From Caballeronia humi (GTDB lineage Bacteria; Pseudomonadota; Gammaproteobacteria; Burkholderiales; Burkholderiaceae): a stretch of DNA of 64,000 nucleotides. This document shows, one piece after another, positions 42,063 to 52,796 of the stretch. The DNA is taken from NCBI RefSeq assembly GCF_001544475.1, contig NZ_FCNW02000002.1:1-64000 (forward strand), written 5' to 3'. Made by a program: the position numbers and the translations under genes. The notes beneath the pieces are model-generated. The model worked only from the letters and a program-made list of their open reading frames with translations. It did no database searches and was not told the DNA's origin. The first letter of the stretch is position 1. Every line of letters begins with the position of its first letter.

Positions 42063-43009
42063 GCGCGCCCCCCGCGGATACCCGCCGCCAGTTCGCGCAG
42101 ATGGAAGTGATACGGCCCGAGCTTGCCGCCATAGTTGCCCGCCGAAATGCGCAGCACGCCCGCCGCGCGCCCGAGTGCGCACGCGGCCGCGATGCCCGCT
42201 GTCATCGCGGCGCCGATGTCGGCGTCAGTGAGGCCATCGATTACGATTTCCAGCACGCATGCGACGTCCGCCGTCAGTTCGCTCTTGCGCGACAAGCCGA
42301 CGAGCGTCGGGCAGAACGCGTCGTTGGTCGAAGCCGTCGCGCCTTTGTACTTGGAGCCGATCTTCGACCCCGAGCGCACGACACCGCCCGGAAACGGCGT
42401 GATCACGTTCGGCAACGCGTGCATCGCGGTGACGGCGGCTTCGGCCGCGGCGAGCGCCGCGTCGATGCCTGTCGCGAGAAAGAGCAGGTTGCCGCCGCCG
42501 ACCGCCTTCACCGTGACCGTGCTTTCCTCGCAAAGGAACTCGCCGTCCATCACCGGGACGCGCCAGTAGCGCGTGTCGCCGATCATCTTCGAGATCTGCC
42601 AGCCGTCGCCGAAAAAGCGCAGGCCGCCGCCGAGCGGCGCGTTGTCCGAAAGCGGCGCGCGACTCGTCGCCGGGTCGATGCCGCTGTAGACGGCGGTCGT
42701 CGGGCATGTGAGCACGCACTGGCCCACGCGCCGGATGACCTGCTTCGCCAGCTCCTTCGACGAAACCGCGAACATCAGCACCGAAATCCCAGGCCGTCCG
42801 TCGGGCGTTTCATCGGCGGAAAGATCGCGTTCGATGCCCGCCTCGCAGCCGCAGTCGATCACCGAGGTCGCGAAGCCGGTCAGCGAGAGCGCCGCGTTGC
42901 GCGCCCACTTCGGCGTGTGCGCGGTGATGACGAGGCGCGTCGCCTTCATCGCGAAGGCTTCCGCGAAGGTGTCGTCGATGAGCGTGCCGTTGATCTGCAT
43001 GGCGCTCAT
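42059..43009 (-). CDS. fhcD: FhcD, formyl-methanofuran:H4MPT formyltransferase
   Basis: 316 aa from ATG 43009 (overlapping the fhcA stop); a second ATG at 43000 is possible. Motifs: INGTLIDDTFAEAFAMKATR, GFATSVIDCGCEAGIE, PDGRPGISVL, FGDGWQISKMIGDTRYWR and GGVVRSGSKIGSKYKG match the Ftr family. It moves the formyl group between H4MPT and methylofuran. The rest of the complex is in the same operon. Confidence 0.95.
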   Translation of the reverse strand: MSAMQINGTLIDDTFAEAFAMKATRLVITAHTPKWARNAALSLTGFATSVIDCGCEAGIERDLSADETPDGRPGISVLMFAVSSKELAKQVIRRVGQCVLTCPTTAVYSGIDPATSRAPLSDNAPLGGGLRFFGDGWQISKMIGDTRYWRVPVMDGEFLCEESTVTVKAVGGGNLLFLATGIDAALAAAEAAVTAMHALPNVITPFPGGVVRSGSKIGSKYKGATASTNDAFCPTLVGLSRKSELTADVACVLEIVIDGLTDADIGAAMTAGIAAACALGRAAGVLRISAGNYGGKLGPYHFHLRELAAGIRGGRA

Positions 43010-44688
43010 GTCGTCGTCAGGCATTCGACCGGCAGCAGACGGCCGCCCCGGCAGCACGCGCAGATTTCGTCGTCGCTGATGGCGGCGTGCGCGAAGTTGC
43101 CGGTGAGATTCGCGTCGCTGTAGGCGCGCAGCGTCTTCTCGATGCCGCGATCGAAGTCGGGCGAGACGAAATGGATGCCGCCTGTGGGCGTGGCGACGAG
43201 CGTCCCGTCGCGCGCGACGAGTTGTCCGTCCTTGAACACGTAAGCGGGCGACGTGAACATGCGCTCGCGATCCGGCTCGTTGCGATATACGGCGATATCC
43301 GCCGCCGCGCCCGCGCCCAACTGCCCGCGATCCTTCAGGCCGAGCAGGCGCGCGGGCCCGGCGCGCGTGATGATCGCGATCTCGTAGAGCGACAGTTCGC
43401 GTTTCAGTTCAGGCAGCGCGCTCGCGACCTTCGCTTCCGGATGCAGGCAGTCGAGCTGCTCGTCGCGAAAAGTCTTGTCCATCAGCAGCCGAATCAGATG
43501 CGGATAACTCGTGAACGGGCCGCCGTTCGGATGATCGGTCGTCATCGAGACGCGCCACGGATCGTCGACGAGCAGGAAGATTTCGAGCCCGATGATCCAT
43601 TGCAGCGCGTTCACGTAACTCTGCTCGCGATAGCGGAACGGCACGACGCCGCAACCCGCATCGCATTCGATATCGCCGACGATCCACTTGCGCGGATTGC
43701 CGAGCGGCGCGTTCTTGAACTGCATCATCGTGTCGCCGGACGCAGTCACGGTCTGCCCGAAGATGATCTGCCCGACGTCGATCGAGACGTTTGGCCGCGC
43801 GTTCACTGCCTCGGCAATCGCGCGTGCGCCCGACGAAAACTTGCGTGGGCCTTCGGTGCCGTAGCTGTGGAACTGGATGTGCGTGAGGTGGATCGGGAGA
43901 CCGTCGGCGGCGTCCATCGTCGCGATCGTCGAGTCGATGTTGCCGGGTACGCCGAGGTTGCTCGCGTGAACGTGCAGCGGATGCGGCACGCGCAGTTCGG
44001 TCAGCGCGCGCGACAACGTGCGCAGCACATCGCGCGGCGTGATGCCGTAGTGAACGTGCGCTTCGTCCACGTCGAGCGAGCGCTGGTTGAACTTGAACGC
44101 CGAGATGCCGCCGGGATTCACCACCTTCACGCCGAGCGCCTTGCTCGCGTTGATCGTCCAGCCGACGTAGTCGCGCAGCCGCTCGAAGCCGTCGCGCGCG
44201 GCGAGCATCTGCAGCAGCAGTTCGTCGTTGCCGAGCATGACGTACGCGCCGTGATCGATGATCGGCGTGTCGCCCATTTCGAGGTGCGTGTGGCGCGCGT
44301 TGGACGGCATCATCGCGGGCTCGAAGGCGGCCGTGTAGCCCATCTCGGCGTAACGGTAGCCGGTGGCGAGCGTGCCCGGCGTGCAGACGCCGCACGACGG
44401 CAGCCGCAGATAGCTGCCTTCGGACTCGCGTTCGCGTGCGGGATCGTTGCGGTGATCTTCGGGCAGCAGCAAGCGCGAGAGATTGGTCTTGCCGCCGCCG
44501 ATGTGCGAATGCAGGTCGATGCCGCCCGCCATCACGATCATGCCGGTGGCGTCGTAATCGTCGTCGACGGGGGCGTTCTGCGCGTTATCGACGATGCGGC
44601 CGTCGCGAAAATGCACGTCGCGGCGCTCGCCGTTCACGCCGTTCGCGGGATCGTAGACGATGCCGCCCCTGAGCCGCGCGAGGCTCAT
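43006..44688 (-). CDS. fhcA: FhcA, formyl-methylofuran hydrolase subunit A
   Basis: 560 aa, amidohydrolase fold. HxH metal motif in GGIDLHSHIGGGKTN; further conserved His/Lys/Asp in KVVNPGGISAFKFN, HVHASNLGVPGN, THIQFHSYG and TTDHPNGGPF fit a two-metal active site with a carboxylated lysine as in FwdA/FhcA. It hydrolyses formyl-methylofuran to formate. Ends with Cys residues DDEICACCRGGR, an unusual tail. Start ATG 44688 overlaps the fhcB stop (ATGA). Confidence 0.95.
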   Translation of the reverse strand: MSLARLRGGIVYDPANGVNGERRDVHFRDGRIVDNAQNAPVDDDYDATGMIVMAGGIDLHSHIGGGKTNLSRLLLPEDHRNDPARERESEGSYLRLPSCGVCTPGTLATGYRYAEMGYTAAFEPAMMPSNARHTHLEMGDTPIIDHGAYVMLGNDELLLQMLAARDGFERLRDYVGWTINASKALGVKVVNPGGISAFKFNQRSLDVDEAHVHYGITPRDVLRTLSRALTELRVPHPLHVHASNLGVPGNIDSTIATMDAADGLPIHLTHIQFHSYGTEGPRKFSSGARAIAEAVNARPNVSIDVGQIIFGQTVTASGDTMMQFKNAPLGNPRKWIVGDIECDAGCGVVPFRYREQSYVNALQWIIGLEIFLLVDDPWRVSMTTDHPNGGPFTSYPHLIRLLMDKTFRDEQLDCLHPEAKVASALPELKRELSLYEIAIITRAGPARLLGLKDRGQLGAGAAADIAVYRNEPDRERMFTSPAYVFKDGQLVARDGTLVATPTGGIHFVSPDFDRGIEKTLRAYSDANLTGNFAHAAISDDEICACCRGGRLLPVECLTTT

Positions 44689-46019
44689 CGCTGGCTCCTT
44701 TTGCCGAGCGCTTCGGCTATCGATGCGACCGTCGGCAACGCAACGTTGCGCGCGGCGCGCAAGGGCGCGACCACCGTCGCGTCGACGCGAAAAAGATGAC
44801 CGCCGCTGTCGATGCCGGGCGTCGCCACGGGAATAAACACGGTCGGCGCGGTGCGTGTGCCGAGAGATTCGGCCAGCGCGGGATGGCCGAGCACGATCGC
44901 TGGAACGTCGTCGGAAAGCGCCGAGGGCAGCGGCTCCGGCCCGAAGCTCGCGACCCATAGCAGCGCGTCGGCTTCGACATGCTCGAGCAACGTAGCCGTG
45001 CGATAGCGGTACGGATCGTGATCGAGCGGCGCGGTCATCGATACATGCGTGCGCAGCGGAAAGCCCGAAAGCCATGTCACCGCCTGGTTGACGGTGAGCG
45101 CGCCGTCGTCGCCGGTGAGCGCGAGACTGCCCGCGCGCGTCGTGCGGTTTACGGCCTTGACGATGCGGTTCAGCGCCTCGATCAGCAAAGCGGCATGCGG
45201 CCCCGGAAGCGCCGAAGGCTCATAGACGAACACCGTGTAACGCGCGGCGGCCACGCGGTCCGCGAGTACCGAGAGCGCGTCATTGCCGATGGCGCGTCCA
45301 TCGAGCAGCGCGGACCATTGCGCGAGGACATCGAACGGATCTGCGTCTTCCAGCACTGACTCGACGCTCGCTGTCGGCAAGGCGTGCGCGGCCGGATCGA
45401 CTTCGCACGCGAGAAAGCTCAACGAAACGGAACGCTCGATCCCGCCGAGCGCGCGCTCGTAAAACCGCGGATACCGCCGCGACGGCTCGCAGCCGAACAC
45501 CACGAGCAAATCGGCGCGCGAGCGCACTTCGGAGAGCGTCGTGAAAAACGAGCCGCGATCCTGCAGCGCGAGCGTCGATGCCGCCAGCGCGTCGCCGTGC
45601 AGGTGATCGACGATCGCCCCGCAACGCGCGGCCAGCTCATACAGTGCGCGGGCGCCGGCTACGTCGGTCGCGAGGCCGCCGAACAAGGGCCGCCGCGCGC
45701 GCGACAGGATCTCCGCGGCACGCGCGAGCGCCGACTCTTGATCGGTGGCCGCGCCGTCGATCGTCGGCGGGCACGTTGCATCCGCGGCGCCGAAGCGCGC
45801 AATCGAGTGCGTGAGACGCGGGCAGTCGGTGTTCGGTGCGGCGAGGCTGTCGTCGCCTTGCAAGTCTATCGAGATGTCGTCGCATAGTAGCGGACAGAAC
45901 GGGCAGGTCCAGTCTCCGGTGGTTGAACCGCGCGTCGAGGCGGATGAAAGAGGCGACGCGGGCGCGACAGCGGCGCCCGGGTGGCTGGCACTCGGCGAGA
46001 GGGATGACGGATCATGCAT
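44685..46019 (-). CDS. fhcB: FhcB, formyltransferase/hydrolase complex subunit B
   Basis: 444 aa, start ATG 46019 with AAAGGGG 5 nt upstream; the N-terminal 35 residues are Ser/Pro-rich and variable. Family cysteines in WTCPFCPLLCDDI, plus a fourth in NTDCPRLTHS, recall the iron-sulfur motif of archaeal FwdB, which carries Mo/W-pterin; in known bacterial forms the B subunit is thought not to do redox chemistry. Whether this one binds a cluster is open. First gene of the long fhc-b561-pqq operon. Confidence 0.9.
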   Translation of the reverse strand: MHDPSSLSPSASHPGAAVAPASPLSSASTRGSTTGDWTCPFCPLLCDDISIDLQGDDSLAAPNTDCPRLTHSIARFGAADATCPPTIDGAATDQESALARAAEILSRARRPLFGGLATDVAGARALYELAARCGAIVDHLHGDALAASTLALQDRGSFFTTLSEVRSRADLLVVFGCEPSRRYPRFYERALGGIERSVSLSFLACEVDPAAHALPTASVESVLEDADPFDVLAQWSALLDGRAIGNDALSVLADRVAAARYTVFVYEPSALPGPHAALLIEALNRIVKAVNRTTRAGSLALTGDDGALTVNQAVTWLSGFPLRTHVSMTAPLDHDPYRYRTATLLEHVEADALLWVASFGPEPLPSALSDDVPAIVLGHPALAESLGTRTAPTVFIPVATPGIDSGGHLFRVDATVVAPLRAARNVALPTVASIAEALGKRSQR

Positions 46020-46032
46020 GGCGCCCCTTTGA

Positions 46033-46047
46033 GCAAGGTCCGTGCCG
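46033..46047 (-). promoter_or_regulatory. Sigma-54-like -24/-12 sequence before fhcB (doubtful)
   Basis: Reading leftward, CGGCACGGACCTTGC matches TGGCACG-N4-TTGC except the first base. The predicted start of transcription would be about 2 nt before the fhcB ATG, upstream of no RBS, so either a leaderless mRNA or a chance match is implied. Kept because the same -12 stretch CCTTGC recurs at 50601-50615. Confidence 0.3.
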
Positions 46048-46115
46048 ATTCGTAGACCGCCGTCGTTGCGCGATATGAACGACCATTCATACGAAAAGCC
46101 GCACAGGTTGTGCGT

Positions 46116-46147
46116 TGTTCTGGAACACAGTGTCACCCGGCGGACAC
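46116..46147. promoter_or_regulatory. Paired dyads upstream of the sigma-54 promoter
   Basis: TGTTCTGGAACA (46116-46127) is a near-perfect palindrome; GTGTC (46130-46134) and GACAC (46143-46147) form a second dyad. Their centres are about 104 and 87 nt before the predicted start of transcription of the mfn operon, the usual position for sigma-54 activator sites. The 10-mer GTTGTTCTGG (46114-46123) recurs inverted at 50405-50414. Confidence 0.5.
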
Positions 46148-46199
46148 GTGTGCAACACCGCCTTGCAGACGCATGACAGCCATGACGCGCCGCACCACT

Positions 46200-46215
46200 T
46201 GGCACGGATATTGTG
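46200..46215 (+). promoter_or_regulatory. Sigma-54 promoter of the mfn operon
   Basis: TGGCACG-GATA-TTGTG: all conserved -24 bases and the TTG of -12 present (TTGT instead of TTGC). Expected transcription start about 46226, 41 nt before the TTG start of the ATP-grasp gene. With the dyads upstream and a sigma-54 activator in the island, this is the best promoter candidate in the window. Confidence 0.6.
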
Positions 46216-46266
46216 TGAGCCGCCGGTGACCGATAAACCTGCAGCATCTCCGACGGCGACCTTCTC

Positions 46267-47307
46267 TTGACCAAAATCTTCGTATTCGAGTATCTGACCG
46301 GCGGCGGCATCGACCCGGAACTGGCGGGCGCGGGCAGCCTCGCGGATCTGAGCGCGCTGGTCGTCGAGGGCCGCGTGATGCGCGATGCGCTCGTCGCGGA
46401 CCTGCGCGACATCGACGGCGTGGAGGTCTCGTTCGCGAGCTCGCGCTTTGAAAAAGTCGACGCGAACCACGCGCACCACGTCGCCGAACCGAACGAGCCG
46501 ATGACACGCTTCGTCGCGCGCGTGGCCCGCGAGCACGACTACGCCTGGATCGTCGCGCCGGAATGCGACGGCCTGCTGCTGCGTCTTTACGATGCGGTCG
46601 GCGCGGCGCGCTGGCTCGGCTGCGCGAAGGAGTCGATCCGCGTTACGTCGAGCAAGGGCGCGACGGCCGCGTGCCTCGCGGCGCGCGGCATCGCGGCGAC
46701 ACCCGCACTGGAGCCGCACGGCGACGATGCGCCGCCGGGCGCGCGCTGGGTCGTCAAGCCCGACGACGGCGCGGGCGGCCTCGACACCTACGTCTACGAC
46801 GACCTCGGCCACGCATCCGCCGAATACGATGCGCGCGCGGCGGCGGGTCGCAATCCGGTGCTGCAGCGCTGGATCGAGGGCGAATCGCTCAGCCTTTCGC
46901 TGATCTGCGGCCCGCGCGGCCCCGAGCTTTTGAGCATCAATCGCCAGCGGATCGGCCTGCCCGAGGAAGCGGCCGACGGGCATCACGAACGCGTCGTCGA
47001 ATTCAGCGGCGTGGACATCGACCGCATCGACCGGCGCAGCGTGCAAGGGCGCACGCTGGATGCGCTCGCGCAACGCGTCGTCGCGGCGCTGCCGGGGCTG
47101 CGCGGCTTTGTCGGCATCGATCTCGTGTGGCATCCCGAGCGTGGGCCGGTCGTGATCGAGGTCAATCCGCGGCTGACCGTGGCCTACGCTGGCCAGTCGG
47201 CGCGGCTGAAGCGCAACCTCGCGCGCGACTTGCTGGCCGCCCACGGCGTCGCCGGTTTCGAGAGCGAGGCGCAGCCGCGTTTTCGGGCGTTCGGAGGCTT
47301 GTCATGA
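46267..47307 (+). CDS. ATP-grasp ligase, probable tyramine-glutamate ligase type (MfnD-like)
   Basis: 346 aa beginning with a TTG (46267); no ATG in frame before residue 38 (MRDALVAD), and MTKIFVFEYLTGGGID is a well-formed N-terminus. ATP-grasp features: SSKGATAACLAARG, WVVKPDDGAGGLDTYVYDD, VIEVNPRLTVAYAG. In methanogens MfnD attaches glutamate to tyramine in methanofuran; the neighbours fit that pathway for bacterial methylofuran. Stop overlaps the next start (ATGA). Confidence 0.82.
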   Translation: MTKIFVFEYLTGGGIDPELAGAGSLADLSALVVEGRVMRDALVADLRDIDGVEVSFASSRFEKVDANHAHHVAEPNEPMTRFVARVAREHDYAWIVAPECDGLLLRLYDAVGAARWLGCAKESIRVTSSKGATAACLAARGIAATPALEPHGDDAPPGARWVVKPDDGAGGLDTYVYDDLGHASAEYDARAAAGRNPVLQRWIEGESLSLSLICGPRGPELLSINRQRIGLPEEAADGHHERVVEFSGVDIDRIDRRSVQGRTLDALAQRVVAALPGLRGFVGIDLVWHPERGPVVIEVNPRLTVAYAGQSARLKRNLARDLLAAHGVAGFESEAQPRFRAFGGLS

Positions 47308-48416
47308 GCGAAGCGCGGCTGGCGGCCGATGCCCCGGTCGTCGGCTGGGACGTCGGCGGGGCGCACGTGAAAGTGTCGATGGCGAATCGCGCGGGCGTGC
47401 TCGCCGATGTCGCGCAATGGGCATGTCCGCTGTGGCAGGGGCTTTCGCATCTGGAGCGCGCGCTCGACGCCGTGTTCGAACGCTGGCCGCGCGCGAGCGA
47501 GCCCGCCGCGCGCCACGCGGTCACGATGACGGGCGAGATGGTCGATCTCTTCGCCGACCGCGCCGAGGGCGTGCGCGTCCTCGCGAGCACGCTCGCGCAG
47601 CGGCTCGGGCCGCGCACGCTGTTCTACGCGGGCGCGTCGGGCTGGCTCGCGCGCTCGGCGTGCGCGGACGGCTGGCGCAAGGTCGCCTCCGCGAACTGGC
47701 ACGCGAGCGCCCGCTGGGTCGCGACGCGCGTGCGTGATGCGCTCTTCATCGACATCGGCAGCACGACGACGGACATCGTGCCGATCGTCGGCGGCGGCGT
47801 CGCGGCGCGTGGGTCGAACGACGCCGAACGGCTCGTGACCGGCGAACTCGTGTATCAGGGCGTGGTGCGCACGCCGCTTTGCGGAATCGCGCATCGCATC
47901 GCGTTTCGCGGCGAGACGACGGGCGTGATGAACGAATGGTTCGCGACGAGCGCGGACGTGTATCGTCTGACGGACGAACTGTGGCCGCCGCACGACCAGC
48001 ATCCGAGTGCCGACAACGGCCCGAAGACCAAGCCCGCGAGCCGCGCGCGCATCGCCCGGATGATCGGCCGCGACGCTGCAGATGCGAGCGACGTCGAATG
48101 GCGCTCCTTCGCCGACGAGTGGCGCCGCGAGCAGTTGCGCACGATCGGCGCGAGTCTTGCGCTCGTGTGCGCGGCGCATCCGGCGCTCGCGACGGCGCCG
48201 ATCGTCGGCGCGGGATGCGGGCGATTTCTCGCGGCGGCGCTCGCGCGGCAGGACGCGCGCAGCTATGTCGATTTTGCGATGCTGGCGGGAGCGGACACGA
48301 ACGCGGAATTGGGCGAGTGGGTCGCGACGTGCGCGCCGAGTGTCGCGGTGGGATTGCTCGCGGCATCGGCGACGTCGGCGGAGCGGCCCGGCGCAGGGGA
48401 AACGATGGCCGCCTGA
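47304..48416 (+). CDS. H4MPT-linked C1-pathway protein (MfnF-like)
   Basis: 370 aa from ATG 47304. ASKHA-like fold: WDVGGAHVKVSMANRAG at the N-terminus and FIDIGSTTTDIVPI near residue 150. It belongs to the family annotated as H4MPT-linked C1 transfer pathway protein and related to archaeal MfnF, which joins the furan ring to tyramine in methanofuran. Length fits. Coupled by ATGA to the ATP-grasp gene; 48 nt to the kinase gene. Confidence 0.85.
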   Translation: MSEARLAADAPVVGWDVGGAHVKVSMANRAGVLADVAQWACPLWQGLSHLERALDAVFERWPRASEPAARHAVTMTGEMVDLFADRAEGVRVLASTLAQRLGPRTLFYAGASGWLARSACADGWRKVASANWHASARWVATRVRDALFIDIGSTTTDIVPIVGGGVAARGSNDAERLVTGELVYQGVVRTPLCGIAHRIAFRGETTGVMNEWFATSADVYRLTDELWPPHDQHPSADNGPKTKPASRARIARMIGRDAADASDVEWRSFADEWRREQLRTIGASLALVCAAHPALATAPIVGAGCGRFLAAALARQDARSYVDFAMLAGADTNAELGEWVATCAPSVAVGLLAASATSAERPGAGETMAA

Positions 48417-48464
48417 GCGAGCGGGCGAGAGCGGACAAGGCAGTCAAACGAACGAGGACACGTC

Positions 48465-49055
48465 ATGTGGGTGGTGAAGATCGGGGGCAGCCTGAGTCAC
48501 GACCCGGCGCTGCGCGAGTGGCTGACGCAGCTTTGGGAAGTGGGCGGCGGACGGGTGGTGATCGTGCCGGGCGGCGGCGATTTTGCGGACGCGGTCCGGC
48601 AGTATCAGATCGAATGGCGCTTCGACGACCTCGCCGCCCACAACATGTGCCTGCTCGCGATGGCGCAGTACGCGATCCTGATGCAGGGCGTGCTGCCCGA
48701 ACTCGTGCTTGCATCGAGCGAGGAGCGTATCCGCGGCGCGTTGCGCGACGGCCAGGTCGCCGTGTGGGTGCCGACCGGCCTCATGCGCGTCACGCCCGAT
48801 TCCACCACCAACTGGGACACCACCTCCGACAGCCTCGCCGCGATGCTCTCCACGACGCTCAATGCCGAGCGCCTGATGGTCGTGAAATCATGTCCTGTCG
48901 ATGCCAGCGCGCCGCTCGAAACGCTGGCGGCGAGCGGCGTGATCGACGCACGGTTCGTGAGTCATGTGAAGGACGCGAACTACGTCGTCGAGTTGTTCAG
49001 CAAGGACGATATCGGGCTGATGCGCGACCGCTTGCTGAACGTGCCTGTGGTTTGA
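48465..49055 (+). CDS. Amino-acid-kinase family protein (MfnE-like)
   Basis: 196 aa, short for this fold. MWVVKIGGSLSHDPALREWL and VVIVPGGGDFADAVRQ are the nucleotide-binding motifs. In methanogens MfnE phosphorylates aminomethyl-furan phosphate to the diphosphate; by position this is its bacterial counterpart. Stop is 7 nt from the stop of convergent mfnB, leaving no room for a terminator. RBS CGAGGAC before ATG 48465. Confidence 0.82.
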   Translation: MWVVKIGGSLSHDPALREWLTQLWEVGGGRVVIVPGGGDFADAVRQYQIEWRFDDLAAHNMCLLAMAQYAILMQGVLPELVLASSEERIRGALRDGQVAVWVPTGLMRVTPDSTTNWDTTSDSLAAMLSTTLNAERLMVVKSCPVDASAPLETLAASGVIDARFVSHVKDANYVVELFSKDDIGLMRDRLLNVPVV

Positions 49056-49062
49056 TGTAGCG

Positions 49063-49761
49063 CTAAGCCGCGTGTGTTGCGTGATGCAGCGCATCGGCCC
49101 ATTGCGCCACGCGCTTCGGATCGAGCCGTCCCGCGCGTCCTTCGGCTTCGTCGCAGAGCGCCGTGCGAAAGCCCGCGATATCCGGCGCCAGCGCGCGAAT
49201 CTGCGCGAGTTGCGCCCAGCCCAGCGAACCTGCCACGCACGTCATCGAACCGCGCGCACCCGCGGCGCCGAGGCAGCGCGCGAGCGTCGGCGCATCGACG
49301 CAATCGAAGAGCGTGCGGCCGTCCTTGCTCGCCGTATCGAACACGATGCCCGCGAAGCCCAGCCGCCCCGCGAGCGCGGCGAGTTCCGCGTCCGCGCCGT
49401 CATCGGACAGCAGTACCGGCACCACCGACGCCGGCAGGCTCGCCAGCAGCGCAAGACAACGCGCTGCGTCCGGCCCGGGATTCACGCCGACCTTCACGTA
49501 GTCCACGCCCGCGTTGCTCACGTCGATCACGCGCGCGGTGATTTCGTCGAAGGCATTGGTCGGCAGGTCGCCGATCGTCGCGCTGATCGGCTTCACCGGA
49601 TACTGCGCCCGCAGCGCGCGCACGATGCGGCCGATCTCATCCAGTGCCACGCCGCCCAGCGCGCCCGCGCCGGGCTCCTTCAGGTCGATCAGTTCGGCGC
49701 CGGCATGCGCGGCGTCGAGCGCTTCAGCGGACGAGCGGACGCTCGCGAGCAAGGCGGTCAT
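49063..49761 (-). CDS. mfnB: (5-formylfuran-3-yl)methyl phosphate synthase
   Basis: 232 aa TIM-barrel. TALLASVRSSAEALDAAHAG, AELIDLKEPGAGALGG (Schiff-base lysine) and YVKVGVNPG are diagnostic for MfnB (DUF556). It makes the furan ring of methanofuran from glyceraldehyde-3-phosphate. Start ATG 49761 with CGGAGAC. Downstream of and 19 nt from the DUF447 gene, on the same strand, so one operon. Confidence 0.92.
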   Translation of the reverse strand: MTALLASVRSSAEALDAAHAGAELIDLKEPGAGALGGVALDEIGRIVRALRAQYPVKPISATIGDLPTNAFDEITARVIDVSNAGVDYVKVGVNPGPDAARCLALLASLPASVVPVLLSDDGADAELAALAGRLGFAGIVFDTASKDGRTLFDCVDAPTLARCLGAAGARGSMTCVAGSLGWAQLAQIRALAPDIAGFRTALCDEAEGRAGRLDPKRVAQWADALHHATHAA

Positions 49762-49780
49762 GGTGTCTCCGTTACGGCGG

Positions 49781-50353
49781 TTACTGCGGGTGGGAAGGGT
49801 CGCTGCGAAACTTTGCGATGGCCTCGTTGAGCCAGGTCCAGGCGATGCGCTCGACGTCGCCGGCGGTTTTATCGATGGCGATCTGAAGGTATGCCATCTC
49901 GCTGTCGACTTTTTCAGGCGGCAGCATGAAAAGCCGGCTCACGAGAATTGCGCCTTCCACGACGGCGGACTGCGCGCGATTGAATCCCGGAAACGGTGCG
50001 TGCGTCTCGCGATGCACGCATTTCATATGAAGCACGGGACGCTGCTCGTCGTCGAGCAGTTCGTCGAGACGCAACTCCATGTGCGCGAGCGATCCATCGA
50101 GCCGCACGCTCTCGACGCGGCTTGCGCGCAGCGTCGGCCATTCGCGCGATGCGCCTGTCACGCAGCCCGCGAAGACGCGGACGTCGGTCGTGAAGTTGAT
50201 CACGGCGGCGCGGGTGGCGAGGATGTTGTCGAGCGTCGTCGAAGGACGAAAGGGCGCGAGGATGGCGATGTCGTCCTCGAAGCGGACGCCCATCGGTGCG
50301 ATGTGGGGCCGGCCATCGCGCGCCGCGGTCGTGACGATCGTTTCGAAAATCAT
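49781..50353 (-). CDS. DUF447 family protein
   Basis: 190 aa, flavin-reductase-like split-barrel: IFETIVTTAARDGRPHIAPM, RFEDDIAILAPFRPSTT, and a C-terminal Glu-rich helix. DUF447 is shared by methanogens and H4MPT-using methylotrophs, which supports a role in C1-cofactor synthesis; reaction unknown. Promoter region is shared with divergent cbbL. Confidence 0.82.
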   Translation of the reverse strand: MIFETIVTTAARDGRPHIAPMGVRFEDDIAILAPFRPSTTLDNILATRAAVINFTTDVRVFAGCVTGASREWPTLRASRVESVRLDGSLAHMELRLDELLDDEQRPVLHMKCVHRETHAPFPGFNRAQSAVVEGAILVSRLFMLPPEKVDSEMAYLQIAIDKTAGDVERIAWTWLNEAIAKFRSDPSHPQ

Positions 50354-52339
<1,986 letters not shown>

Positions 52340-52367
52340 AGCTAACCCATTCCAAAGGACCAAGATC

Positions 52368-52793
52368 ATGCGCATAACCCAAGGCACTTTCTCCTTCCTC
52401 CCGGAACTGACTGACGAAGAAATCACGAAGCAGATCGACTATGCCCTGGCCCAGGGCTGGGCCTGCTCCGTGGAGTTCACCGACGATCCGCACCCACGCA
52501 ACACGTATTGGGAAATGTGGGGCCTCCCGATGTTCGACCTTCATGACGCCGCAGGCGTGCTGCAGGAAGTCAACGCCTGCCGCACCACGTATCCGCAGCA
52601 CTACATCAAGGTCAACGCATTCGATTCCGTGCGCACCTTCGAAACGATGCGCCTCTCCTTCATCGTCAATCGCCCCGATGCGGAACCCGGCTTCCGCCTC
52701 GAACGCCAGGACGGCCCGGGCCGTGTGCAGCACTACACGATCAAGAGCTATGCGAGCGACCGGCCCGCTGGCGAACGTTACGCGGAGCGATGA
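52368..52793 (+). CDS. cbbS: RuBisCO small subunit
   Basis: 141 aa. [33 protein letters not shown] and the long red-type C-terminal hairpin ([19 protein letters not shown]) are typical. Starts 28 nt after cbbL and ends 3 nt before cbbX. RBS AAAGGACC. Confidence 0.97.
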   Translation: MRITQGTFSFLPELTDEEITKQIDYALAQGWACSVEFTDDPHPRNTYWEMWGLPMFDLHDAAGVLQEVNACRTTYPQHYIKVNAFDSVRTFETMRLSFIVNRPDAEPGFRLERQDGPGRVQHYTIKSYASDRPAGERYAER

Positions 52794-52796
52794 ACA

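Noticed and set aside
43087..44799. 570-aa plus-strand frame opposite fhcA
   Set aside because: Shadow frame; fhcA has the active-site motifs and overlaps both neighbours correctly.
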